Assembly (NCBI GenBank): GCA_030696315.1
Contig: JAUYSM010000078.1
Coordinates: 18,764 to 82,763 of the forward strand
Direction of reading: 5' to 3'
Length of the DNA stretch: 64,000 nt
DNA from: Pseudohongiella sp.
GTDB taxonomy: Bacteria; Pseudomonadota; Gammaproteobacteria; Pseudomonadales; Pseudohongiellaceae
Shown piece after piece: positions 32,879 through 41,560 of the stretch. Numbering within the stretch: the stretch's first letter is position 1; each line of letters begins with the position of its first letter. The translations under genes and the position numbers were made by a program. The notes beneath the pieces were generated by a model. That model ran no database searches. It was given only the letters and a program-made list of their open reading frames with translations, and had not been told where the DNA came from.

Positions 32879-35302
32879 ATGAAAAACTCATTGTTCGCTG
32901 CTTTGATCTTATTCCTGACTTGGGTGTTTGCTGCTGCTACGTTTGCACAGGAAACCTATCGTATGCCGCCACCGGAAGTGGCCGCCCTGGTCGACGCGCC
33001 CTCGATGCCAGGCTTGGTATTGTCTCCCGATCGCAGTCTGATGTTATTGCTGCACTCACCGGGAGTTCCCACGATTGCAGATCTCGCACAACCAGAACTG
33101 CGCCTCGGCGGCACACGCATTAATCCGCGCGACAATGGCCCCAGCCGTGCGAACTACACACGGCGAATCACTGTTAAAAATCCTGCCGATTTAAGTGAAC
33201 GTGATATTACTGGTTTGCCGGAGAATCCGGTTATCCGCAACGTGGTTTTTGCGCCCGATGGCAGACATATTGCGTTTGTGGTGTCACAGGCAACACATAC
33301 GGAGTTATGGCTGGCGGATCTGGCCACGACCAGCGCGCGACGTTTGGGCGACATACTTGTCAACAACACCTGGGGCGGCGCACCGTTTGAATGGTTGCCC
33401 GACAGCACAGCGCTGTTGGTGCGCAGCGTGCCTGCCACCAGAGGCAATGCACCGCAGGCTCCACTGGCGCCTCTTGGTCCGGTCATTCAGGAATCCACCG
33501 GAGAGGCAGCACCTGCCAGAACTTATCAGGATTTGTTAGGCAATCCGTACGACGAAGCATTATTCGATTACTACTTCACATCGCAACTGCTGCTGGTAGA
33601 ACTCGATGGCGTAGCCAGACCGATTGGCATTGCGTCGGTTTTTAACCAGTCATCGGTTTCGCCAGATGGCAACTATCTTTTGATCAGCCGACTGCAGAAA
33701 CCGTACTCCTACACTGTACCCGCCAGTCGTTTTCCGACTGTGACAGAGGTGTGGGATTTTCAGGGTCAGGTTATTACGGAAGTCGAGTCCTTGCCGTTGC
33801 TTGACAATATCCCCATCGCGGTGAATTCAACCTATGAAGGCAAACGGAACATCACCTGGCGCGCTGATGTTCCTGCCACGCTGTTCTGGGTAGAGACACA
33901 AGACGGCGGCGTGCCCACAACAGAAGTGAGTGTGCGCGACATCGCCTATTTACAGGATGCACCGTTTACCGCAGCACCGCGTCAGATTGCCGGGCTTGCA
34001 ACACGGTTTGCAGGGATAACCTGGGGGCACGGTGAACTCGCTATGATTTCTGAAACCTGGCGCGCCAATCGCACAACGCGTACCTGGCGTGTCAGCCCGG
34101 ACAACAACAATCCCTGGGCCAGCGCCACGCTGATGTTTGATCGCAATTACGAAGATGAATACTCGAATCCTGGCTCACCGGTTATGCAAATAAACAGCTT
34201 TGGCCGGCCAGTCATCCAAACTGCACCGGAAGGCAATGAGATTTTTTTGACTGGGCTGGGCGCCTCCAATGAAGGTAACCGACCGTTTCTGAGGGCGTTA
34301 AACCCCGACAATGGTCAGATACGAGAGATGTGGCGCTCTGAGGCACCGTATTTTGAATCAGTGGTGGCCATCAGCTCGCCGGATGCCACGCGATTTATCA
34401 CCCGGCGTGAAAGCAAAACGGAACCGCCGAATTTTGTAGAGTGGAATCTTGCCAACAACAGTCACAGGTCACTCACAGCATTCCCCCACCCAACACCGGA
34501 ACTGGTGGATGTGCAATCAGAGTTTGTCACCTACCCGCGTGCTGATGGTCTGCAGTTATCAGCACAGTTGCTGTTACCGCCTGGGTACAACGCGCTAACA
34601 GATGGGCCGCTGCCTTTAGTCCTATGGGCGTACCCACGCGAATTTGCGTCAGCTGACAGCGCCGGGCAGCTCACTGATTCGCCTTATCGGTTTAATGCCA
34701 TCAGTTATTGGGGGCCGCATTTTCTGGTCACTCAGGGTTATGCGGTACTCAACAATGCCGCCATGCCCATTGTCGCGCCAGCACCGGACATTGAACCCAA
34801 TGAGTCATTTATAGAACAACTGGTTTCCAATGCCCGCGCTGCAATTGATTATCTGGCCGAACGTGGCATAGCGGACCGCGACAGAGTTGCCGTGGGCGGA
34901 CACTCCTACGGTGCGTTTATGACCGCAAACCTGCTGGCACATTCTGATCTGTTTAAAGCAGGCATTGCGCGCAGTGGTGCTTACAACCGCAGCCTGACGC
35001 CGTTTGGTTTTCAGGCGGAACCTCGCAATATCTGGGAAGCACAGGACACCTATATCACCATGTCGCCGTTTTTCTTTGCCCATCAGATCACCGCGCCCAT
35101 CCTGTTTATCCATGGTGAGGCCGACAACAATACCGGCACCTTCCCCATACAAAGTGAGCGCATGTATCAGGCGGTCCGTGGTGTGGGCGGCCCGACACGC
35201 CTGGTGATGCTACCGCATGAAAGCCATGGTTATCAGGCACGGGAATCATTAATGCACATGCTGTGGGAAACCATCGAATGGTTGGACACCTATGTGAAGT
35301 AG
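32879..35302 (+). CDS. S9-family (prolyl oligopeptidase-like) secreted serine peptidase
   Basis: An exported alpha/beta-hydrolase peptidase of about 807 residues. The signal peptide ends AATFAQ. Residues about 30-560 form a beta-propeller-like domain (DLSERDITGLPENP, FAPDGRHIAFV, ISSPDATRFITRRE). The C-terminal hydrolase has the nucleophile in GGHSYGAFMTANLL, the acid in HGEADNNTGTFP and the His in PHESHGY. The catalytic triad is intact. The pattern matches the dipeptidyl/acylaminoacyl peptidase-like S9C proteins common in TonB-rich heterotrophs. The ATG at 32879 is chosen because it starts the signal peptide; GGGAG lies 12 nt upstream. Confidence 0.93.
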   Translation: MKNSLFAALILFLTWVFAAATFAQETYRMPPPEVAALVDAPSMPGLVLSPDRSLMLLLHSPGVPTIADLAQPELRLGGTRINPRDNGPSRANYTRRITVKNPADLSERDITGLPENPVIRNVVFAPDGRHIAFVVSQATHTELWLADLATTSARRLGDILVNNTWGGAPFEWLPDSTALLVRSVPATRGNAPQAPLAPLGPVIQESTGEAAPARTYQDLLGNPYDEALFDYYFTSQLLLVELDGVARPIGIASVFNQSSVSPDGNYLLISRLQKPYSYTVPASRFPTVTEVWDFQGQVITEVESLPLLDNIPIAVNSTYEGKRNITWRADVPATLFWVETQDGGVPTTEVSVRDIAYLQDAPFTAAPRQIAGLATRFAGITWGHGELAMISETWRANRTTRTWRVSPDNNNPWASATLMFDRNYEDEYSNPGSPVMQINSFGRPVIQTAPEGNEIFLTGLGASNEGNRPFLRALNPDNGQIREMWRSEAPYFESVVAISSPDATRFITRRESKTEPPNFVEWNLANNSHRSLTAFPHPTPELVDVQSEFVTYPRADGLQLSAQLLLPPGYNALTDGPLPLVLWAYPREFASADSAGQLTDSPYRFNAISYWGPHFLVTQGYAVLNNAAMPIVAPAPDIEPNESFIEQLVSNARAAIDYLAERGIADRDRVAVGGHSYGAFMTANLLAHSDLFKAGIARSGAYNRSLTPFGFQAEPRNIWEAQDTYITMSPFFFAHQITAPILFIHGEADNNTGTFPIQSERMYQAVRGVGGPTRLVMLPHESHGYQARESLMHMLWETIEWLDTYVK

Positions 35303-35360
35303 TGCTCGACACAACCAACAACAACCGTGGCATCCACATGATTCAGGAGACACCAACACT

Positions 35361-35609
35361 ATGTCGTTCCACTCAATGACTGAATTGTTTATGCAATTGG
35401 GCCTGGCGTCAGAAACAGAATCGATTGCCAGTTTTATGCAATCGCATCAATTGCCGGCTGATGTCCGGCTGTGTGACGCGCCGTTCTGGTCCGAGTCACA
35501 ACGGCAGTTTCTGATGGAGCAATTCAAAGCTGACGCCTCATGGATCATCATTGTGGATCAGCTAAATGAATCCCTGCACGAAAACGCGGTAAAAAAGCAG
35601 TCAATTTGA
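35361..35609 (+). CDS. DUF2789 family protein
   Basis: An 82-residue protein with the family signature: MTELFMQLGLASETESIASF, then HQLPADVRLCDAPFWSESQRQFL and DASWIIIVDQLNESL. It is a small soluble helical protein of unknown function, found mainly in gammaproteobacteria. AGGAG lies 11 nt before the ATG. It is 58 nt after the S9 peptidase, and a terminator follows at once, so the two may share a transcript. Confidence 0.9.
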   Translation: MSFHSMTELFMQLGLASETESIASFMQSHQLPADVRLCDAPFWSESQRQFLMEQFKADASWIIIVDQLNESLHENAVKKQSI

Positions 35610-35613
35610 ACGT

Positions 35614-35651
35614 AAAAAAAAAGCAGGAAACCCAAGGTCTCCTGCTTTTTT
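35614..35651. terminator. Bidirectional rho-independent terminator
   Basis: AAGCAGGA (35621-35628) pairs with TCCTGCTT (35640-35647), with an A-run before and a T-run after, so it can end both the rightward DUF2789 transcript and the leftward copy D transcript. Confidence 0.9.
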
Positions 35652-35669
35652 ATTCAGCTTGCTGCGAGA

Positions 35670-37436
35670 TCAGTTTGCGCTGACAGCCGTGCCTTCTTTG
35701 ACTTCTTTCCAGTAAACCTGGCCGAAGAACATTTCATCCCAGCTCTGCTGGCCCCAGGGCACAACGCGTGCTGGGTCAGGGTTGGCTTTGTTCTGAGCGG
35801 AGTTATCAAACGCGCCAGTCACCACAATGCGGGTACCTGCGGGCACAAACTTCGGCTCAGCCAGTTGGTATTCCATCTGCCAGTTGTAGTTGTACTGAGC
35901 AACGTTCAACAGGCGCTCAACGGTACCATCTGGGTAATGAGCATCCCAGGTCATACGCTTGCCGCGGAAATGCATGTGCGGGGTGAATGCCATCAGCTCC
36001 GAATCTTTCGGGACAGTGACAAACGCAGACTGTTCAAAATCCGGATCGAACGCAGGGATGTCGGTCCATGTATTGGTGAAGATACAAGCGCAATCCCCTT
36101 GGCGACGTTCGGTCGGGATCTCATCATCATCATAGAACCACACACCAATTTCACTGTTGTCCACAGTCTCACGACCCGTGGTGGTGTAGTGCAGGTTCAA
36201 CGCCAGCATGGTGCCTGCACGCAGGATGCCACCCGTATTTGGCTCTTCAACATGCGGGTCAGCGCCAGGAATGTATGGCGTGATGTACGCTTGATCAGGA
36301 TCACTGAAACGCGTGATCAGACCTTGTGACGGGCGCTTGCCCGGCTCAATAAAGGCATTCAAGGTATGGTGCAGCACGGTGCGATCACCAGGAACATACT
36401 GGCTGGCGCGAACCCAACGGTCACGATCCAGTCCTTCCAAGGGCACAACCACATCAACGTAATCCAACACGCCGGTCGCCGGAATGCTCTGTGACGGAAT
36501 CTTGATGATCAGATCGGGCTCGCCAAATGCCCACTTATCCTGTGACCAGGTCAGTTCAGCCAGCGGATCAATATCGCCATCTTTGACGGAACCTGTTGCA
36601 ATCCACTGCAATACTTTCTGCTGCTCATCTGGCGTCAGTGTGTAGTGATTGCGGAAGTTGCCAATGTGCGGGTCAATCTGCCCCGGTGGCATACGCTTGG
36701 TCATCAGCACTTCGCGGATCATGGGTGACCAGCCTTGTGCCATGGCGTGACTGTTTAATGCAAAAGGTGCAATACCGCCATCGCGGTGGCAGGTTGCGCA
36801 GTTCTCGGCCAGTACTGGCGCAACGTCCTTGCTGTAGGAAACACCTTCTTGCAGCAGTCGGTCGCGAGCAGGATACGTAACGGCAGTGCCTTGTGTGGCC
36901 ACTACGGCATTGGCAATAGTGTTACCAGCGACGACTGCAGCCAGAGCATCTGCCATCGACTGATTTGCAGGGCCGCGATACATCACGCGGAATGACTTTG
37001 GATCGTAAAGGAAGGCTTCGCCGGTTTTGTCGATTCCCAGCGCTTCTGAAATAACCTGTGCATCATCAATCAGCACTGGAATGTCGATACCCAGGCTGTC
37101 TGCATCAGCTTTGACAACGGCGCGTTGCTCGCCCAGCGGGTTGATCATCATAAAGACGATACCCTGAGAAGCATATTGCTCTTTCAGCGCATTAAATGAG
37201 GCTAGCGAGCTTTTAGTCGCTGCATCGCCACTGGCTTGAACCAGAAATGCGATGGCTTTGTTGTTATCGTACCAGGCCATGTGATGGAACATACCGTCCT
37301 GATCCAACAGGGCAAAATCACCCACTCGCTCTTGCGCATAACCCTGAGCAGCGCTCAGTGAAAATGCCAGAGCAGTAACGCCGGCAAGTACCGTTTTTCT
37401 GCCATTGAACTGCAACCCTTTGAACAACTTACGCAT
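35670..37436 (-). CDS. Secreted redoxin-like / mono-heme c / PHM-like copper protein (copy D)
   Basis: A 588-residue close relative of copy A. The signal peptide ends AQGYAQ (residue 35). The redoxin-like domain (36-170) has no active-site cysteine. Heme motif CATCH is at 213-217, followed by MPP at 249-251. Candidate copper ligands are H356-H357 and H416 (first site) and H487-x-H489 with M569 in WDEM (second site); all are present. A CxC (CACIF, 449-451) sits at the same place as in copy A. GGAGG is 6 nt before the ATG, a strong ribosome site. It is a single-gene unit ended by a terminator, with a 20-bp near-palindrome about 80 nt upstream. Biochemical function unknown to me; probably an O2-using or copper redox enzyme in the periplasm. 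Confidence 0.8.
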   Translation of the reverse strand: MRKLFKGLQFNGRKTVLAGVTALAFSLSAAQGYAQERVGDFALLDQDGMFHHMAWYDNNKAIAFLVQASGDAATKSSLASFNALKEQYASQGIVFMMINPLGEQRAVVKADADSLGIDIPVLIDDAQVISEALGIDKTGEAFLYDPKSFRVMYRGPANQSMADALAAVVAGNTIANAVVATQGTAVTYPARDRLLQEGVSYSKDVAPVLAENCATCHRDGGIAPFALNSHAMAQGWSPMIREVLMTKRMPPGQIDPHIGNFRNHYTLTPDEQQKVLQWIATGSVKDGDIDPLAELTWSQDKWAFGEPDLIIKIPSQSIPATGVLDYVDVVVPLEGLDRDRWVRASQYVPGDRTVLHHTLNAFIEPGKRPSQGLITRFSDPDQAYITPYIPGADPHVEEPNTGGILRAGTMLALNLHYTTTGRETVDNSEIGVWFYDDDEIPTERRQGDCACIFTNTWTDIPAFDPDFEQSAFVTVPKDSELMAFTPHMHFRGKRMTWDAHYPDGTVERLLNVAQYNYNWQMEYQLAEPKFVPAGTRIVVTGAFDNSAQNKANPDPARVVPWGQQSWDEMFFGQVYWKEVKEGTAVSAN

Positions 37437-37514
37437 AATTTCCTCCAGCCTGAAGCCAGCAACATATTTTAATTAACAGATCCGGGAATGCGTGCGTGAT
37501 GGACTGCATCAAGG

Positions 37515-37534
37515 TATATGAACTCATTCATGTA
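37515..37534. promoter_or_regulatory. 20-bp near-palindrome upstream of copy D
   Basis: TATATGAA-CTCA-TTCATGTA at 37515-37534 has arms matching at seven of eight positions. It lies about 80-100 nt upstream of the copy D start codon and could be its operator. No similar sequence was noticed upstream of copies A or C. Confidence 0.35.
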
Positions 37535-37663
37535 TTAACCCGGTTGTGGGGCGAGGCTAACACCGGGCCTGGCAAAGCGCAATCAGCCGAAAGTCACGGC
37601 AGGCAAGAAAGACACTCAGTATTTAAAGTATTTAGAGGAGCTGCAGTGTGTGCAGCAGCGTAA

Positions 37664-37876
37664 TCAAGCGTTTTTATGTGAGCGACACCTGTCCGAACAA
37701 TACAACACCTGATCCCAATTCTTTGCCCAGGATTTGCGCCAGGTCATTTCACGGCCACAGGTTTTACACGGCTTGCTGGGCAGGTTCTGCTTATTGCCCT
37801 TGAAACCGGTTTTGGCTGTGCTGGTTGGGGTTGGAGTTGTGGTTGGGTCGAAGTCTTTGGCAGTTTTTTTGGTCAT
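37664..37876 (-). CDS. DUF2256 family small zinc-finger-like protein
   Basis: A 70-residue protein with the conserved core LPSKPCKTCGREMTWRKSWA, then KNWDQVLYCSDRCR. Its four cysteines (CKTC and C...C) suggest one zinc site. The N-terminus is a Thr/Pro-rich linker. The family is widespread in proteobacteria and cyanobacteria and has no established role; it is often next to cryptochrome/photolyase-like genes, but none is in this window. Confidence 0.88.
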   Translation of the reverse strand: MTKKTAKDFDPTTTPTPTSTAKTGFKGNKQNLPSKPCKTCGREMTWRKSWAKNWDQVLYCSDRCRSHKNA

Positions 37877-37962
37877 GAACGCATCCTACCCGCCAGCAAC
37901 AAACTGGACAATATCCATCTCCAGCGATACTTTGATGATCTCTTCAAACCATAGGTGAAAAC

Positions 37963-39399
37963 ATGAACAAATACGCCATGTGCGCCGCGATATTGAGTTC
38001 AGTTATAGCGGCAGAAAGTTTTGCCCAACAACTTGAGCAATACGACTATTGGGCGCCGCAGCGGGCCATGGTGCAGCGCGGCCAACAGGCAGTATTCATG
38101 TGTAATGGTTTGTTCACCAGCCATCGCACTCTGGAGCAGGTATTCCGGCAAGAGCTGGCATTTTTGCGCAATCCGGTCGGCACGGCAGAAGGCGGTGACT
38201 ATCATGTTGACTGGGAGCGCCGCGCAGTAGAGGTCGGCACCCCGGATTCAACGCCCGTTATGAGAGCGGTTTTTCGCGAAGGCATCGGCTGCATCATCCT
38301 GGCACCCGACCAAACACTGGCGGACATCGACAGTTTGCCAGAGCTGACGTTGCCATTGCCGGCAGGGGATGCGGCACAGATACCCTGGCCGGATGGCGAT
38401 AAGATAACCCAGCAAGATTTGCCGCCCACCATTGATGCAGTCGCACTGCAGGCGGCCTCTGACTGGGCCTTTAATCGACCAAGCCCGGAGCAGGACACGC
38501 TGAGTTTGCTGGTTGTTTACAAGGGTCAGATTATTCTGGAGCGTTATGCGCCAGGCATCGACATGACCACGCGCACACGCACCTGGTCTACCGCCAAGAG
38601 TATTGCGTCCACCTTGATTGGCATGCTGGTCGATCAGGGGCAATTGTCGCTTGACGAGCCCCTGGACTTGCAATGGTTGCCAACAGTGGGTTCGCCGGAG
38701 TCTGATCCGCGCCGCAACATTTCATTACGGCACGTCTTGAACATGACCAGCGGGTTGGAAAGTATCGACAATAACGGTATGGAATATGCCACCGGATCAG
38801 GACTTTCTTACTGGGCTGGCGCCAGCTCGGTGAAAGGAGCACTGGCCCGCGCCCAGATTCGAGAGCCTGGCACGCACTGGGATTATGAAAATTACGACAC
38901 CATTCTCGGCGTGTATGCCATGAAACTCGCCTTGGGTGGCGAGAACACCTATGCCGAATTTCCCCGCAAAGCGCTGCTCGATCGTATTGGCATGCGCAAC
39001 ACGCTGGTGAGTACCGATCGCTTTGGTGACTTTGTACTGAGCAGTCAGGTGTACACCAACGCCAGAGATCTGGCGCGGTTTGGATTGTTGTATCTGAATG
39101 GCGGGCAGTGGAACGGTGAACAACTGATTTCACAAGACTGGATTGAGTTCTCGCGTACACCGGCACCCGCGACCGTGGGCCAAGGCGGGCAATACGGTGG
39201 TCAGTGGTGGCTGGTACCTGAAGATCGCACGGATGTGCCGGCGGATGCGTACTCAACCAACGGTAACCGTGGACAGTTCACCGTGGTAGTGCCGTCACAC
39301 GATCTGGTGATTGTGCGACGAGGACTGGACTACGGCAGACAAGGTTTTAACCAGTGGGATCTGGCCCGTGAGGTGATTAAGGCGATTCAACCGTATTAG
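37963..39399 (+). CDS. Secreted class C beta-lactamase-fold serine hydrolase
   Basis: A 478-residue exported protein with signal peptide ending ESFAQ. After an N-terminal extension of about 150 residues, the hydrolase domain shows the SxxK tetrad (S209-T-A-K212), YEN (308-310), and a late GNRGQF in place of the usual KTG/HxG box. This layout is closer to 6-aminohexanoate-dimer hydrolase (NylB)-type esterases or amidases than to true beta-lactamases. AGGTG precedes the ATG by 5-6 nt. It is convergent with the multicopper oxidase with 16 nt between. It is probably a periplasmic esterase or peptidase; resistance is not implied. Confidence 0.9.
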   Translation: MNKYAMCAAILSSVIAAESFAQQLEQYDYWAPQRAMVQRGQQAVFMCNGLFTSHRTLEQVFRQELAFLRNPVGTAEGGDYHVDWERRAVEVGTPDSTPVMRAVFREGIGCIILAPDQTLADIDSLPELTLPLPAGDAAQIPWPDGDKITQQDLPPTIDAVALQAASDWAFNRPSPEQDTLSLLVVYKGQIILERYAPGIDMTTRTRTWSTAKSIASTLIGMLVDQGQLSLDEPLDLQWLPTVGSPESDPRRNISLRHVLNMTSGLESIDNNGMEYATGSGLSYWAGASSVKGALARAQIREPGTHWDYENYDTILGVYAMKLALGGENTYAEFPRKALLDRIGMRNTLVSTDRFGDFVLSSQVYTNARDLARFGLLYLNGGQWNGEQLISQDWIEFSRTPAPATVGQGGQYGGQWWLVPEDRTDVPADAYSTNGNRGQFTVVVPSHDLVIVRRGLDYGRQGFNQWDLAREVIKAIQPY

Positions 39400-39415
39400 C
39401 TTTCCAGGCACCCAA

Positions 39416-41437
39416 CTATCTCACCGTCAGGCGTAACGGCATTGTGTTGTAAATAATGTCTTCAACACGGCGTGATTCATCCACGGTGTACCCGACAAAC
39501 AGGTCGTAAACTCCCCTGTCTGCAATAGCCATCATGCCGTTAAACAGCGAAAACTCGTGTCGTGATGTCAGTCTGCTGACCGTGGAAAAGACCTGAATAT
39601 TACTGGTATCCAGTGGCAACAACTGACCCTGACCATTAACAGCCAATAGTGTATTGCCACCATCCGGGCTGACCACCACAATGATATTGCCTTGCCGCCC
39701 AAGGTGTGAGCTTTCAGGCTGGATAGCCGCCATAATGTGGCAATTGGCGGGGGCCTGAAGCTCTTCTGTGAGTGCCAACCAGTTGTTGTCACTGATACCC
39801 AGTTCGATACGCGCTGATGACAGCGCCCCGCCGACGGTTGCAACAGGTTTATTGGCCAACGCGGTGCGGATCATAAAGTTGCGCATCATGCCCAGATCTT
39901 CATGTTCAAGAATATGGCAGTGATACAGGTAAATACCAGCGTGTGGTTCATACTTCAGCAAAACCCGCACACGCTCGCCGGGCAACACCTGCACGACGTC
40001 CTTCAAACCATCGTCGACAAAACCTGCTCGTATCTGGCGGGCTGTTGCAGATTCAGTTGCGGCGGGAATTCGCTCTATCACTTTAAAATGTACGTTGTGA
40101 ATATGCATCGGATGAGACATTTGCATCCCTGTCGCAACGTTATTGGCGAACTCCCAGATCTCAGTGGTACCGGCGCGCACTATTTCATCCTCGGTGTACT
40201 CGTCCATCGCGCCAAAGACGCGACCGTTGAGCAGCACTTGTCCCTGCATCATGGACAACACCACCGTGCGTGGACTGCTTGTATTGATTGCGTCAGCCAG
40301 ATTCAGTGGCGGAAACACTGACAATTGTGGTGGCAACGCCTTGGTCGGTACTTGTTCAGAATCCATTACAAAGCGCGCAATCGGTCGGGCGCCCTGAACA
40401 AGGGCTGCACCGGTTTGTGTGGCTGTGACATTGCTCAACGCGGGTGAAAACGATTCTGCCAGCAGGCTGATGTCCTGCCCGGCCGGCAGCTGAGACAGAT
40501 CAATCCAGACGTCGATGCGCTCTGCCGGCGCCATACTCAGGTATGCACGCTGTACCGGCGTTTCCAGCAAACCGCCATCGGTACCGATCACCGTCATGTC
40601 TGCGCCGTGACTCCAGCGCAGCATGTAGTTGGAGGCGTTGGAGGCATTAAACAATCGCAGCCGGTAAGCCGTGCGCTTCAGCGTGCGCGAGTATTCCTGT
40701 TTGCCATTCACCAGCACAGTCTGACCCGTGAAGCCCTGCATCCAGACATTACGCGGCGGCGGCCCGGGCAGGTACACCAGTTGATTGCTGGCATTAAACG
40801 TCCGGTCCTGAACAATCAATGGTAGATCAAATTCGCCGCTCGGCAATTGCAACTGTTGCTCGTTGTCATCAGTTACCAGGAACAATCCGCTCAGTCCATT
40901 ATAGACTTGAAAACCAGTGCGTTCGTGCGGGTGTGGATGAAACCAGTAGGTGCCCGCGCGGTTTGTAACGGTAAACTCGTATACATAAGTTGCACCGTTC
41001 GGAATGGCATACATAGGATGACCGTCCATGCGCTGCACCATATGCAAGCCATGCCAATGTATGGTGCTCTCTTCGGGCAATTGGTTCCTGAAATGGATGC
41101 GGAATTTTTGCCCCTGTCGGGCACGTATCACCGGGATATGCGAGTTATCGAGAACACTCAACGCGGAGGCATCACCGAACAGCACGGTACCGACATAACG
41201 CCAGAGTTGCGTGGTCTGCCCCGGCAACAAAGCAAGCGACTCCACGCGCGCGGTCAACTCCAGCTCCACATCCGGTACAAACCCCGGCGTGGCAGTTGCC
41301 GGTGCAATCATGTTGTGTGTCATGGACTGCGCCATGCTCAGCGAACTGATGGCTGCGCTCAGGGTACCCAACGCCAGCGTACTGGCGGCCACCGTACTGG
41401 AGGAGAGCGCCTGCAAAAATTCTCTGCGGTTTAACAT
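39416..41437 (-). CDS. Tat-exported multicopper oxidase
   Basis: A three-domain laccase-like oxidase of about 673 residues. NRREFLQAL at the N-terminus is a twin-arginine signal. Copper motifs are HWHG, WFHPHPH, HPMHIHN and the type-1/trinuclear HCHILEHEDLGMM, so all ten His plus the Cys are accounted for. The axial ligand position is Met. It may oxidise Cu(I), metal ions or phenolics. After the last motif a C-terminal extension of about 120 residues (beta-rich, VVSPDGGNTLLAVNG) is present, which simple CueO-like enzymes lack. The ATG at 41437 is preferred because GAGG lies about 8 nt upstream and it begins the Tat signal. Confidence 0.93.
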   Translation of the reverse strand: MLNRREFLQALSSSTVAASTLALGTLSAAISSLSMAQSMTHNMIAPATATPGFVPDVELELTARVESLALLPGQTTQLWRYVGTVLFGDASALSVLDNSHIPVIRARQGQKFRIHFRNQLPEESTIHWHGLHMVQRMDGHPMYAIPNGATYVYEFTVTNRAGTYWFHPHPHERTGFQVYNGLSGLFLVTDDNEQQLQLPSGEFDLPLIVQDRTFNASNQLVYLPGPPPRNVWMQGFTGQTVLVNGKQEYSRTLKRTAYRLRLFNASNASNYMLRWSHGADMTVIGTDGGLLETPVQRAYLSMAPAERIDVWIDLSQLPAGQDISLLAESFSPALSNVTATQTGAALVQGARPIARFVMDSEQVPTKALPPQLSVFPPLNLADAINTSSPRTVVLSMMQGQVLLNGRVFGAMDEYTEDEIVRAGTTEIWEFANNVATGMQMSHPMHIHNVHFKVIERIPAATESATARQIRAGFVDDGLKDVVQVLPGERVRVLLKYEPHAGIYLYHCHILEHEDLGMMRNFMIRTALANKPVATVGGALSSARIELGISDNNWLALTEELQAPANCHIMAAIQPESSHLGRQGNIIVVVSPDGGNTLLAVNGQGQLLPLDTSNIQVFSTVSRLTSRHEFSLFNGMMAIADRGVYDLFVGYTVDESRRVEDIIYNTMPLRLTVR

Positions 41438-41498
41438 GTTCTGAGCCTCATTTGGTGTGAGGATTGTGCCAGCCCTCACATATGCAAGCAAACACCAC

Positions 41499-41541
41499 AA
41501 AAAAAAAGGCCGGCAACCCCGTAGCGTTGCCGGCCGTTTTT
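41499..41541. terminator. Strong terminator after the TonB receptor at 41561
   Basis: A 10-bp perfect GC-rich stem, GGCCGGCAAC (41508-41517) with GTTGCCGGCC (41526-41535), has an 8-nt loop. An A-run precedes it and a T-run follows it. On the minus strand it ends the leftward TonB receptor gene; the plus-strand T-run makes it potentially bidirectional. Confidence 0.9.
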
Positions 41542-41560
41542 ATTGCTTGTCAGCAGTCAA

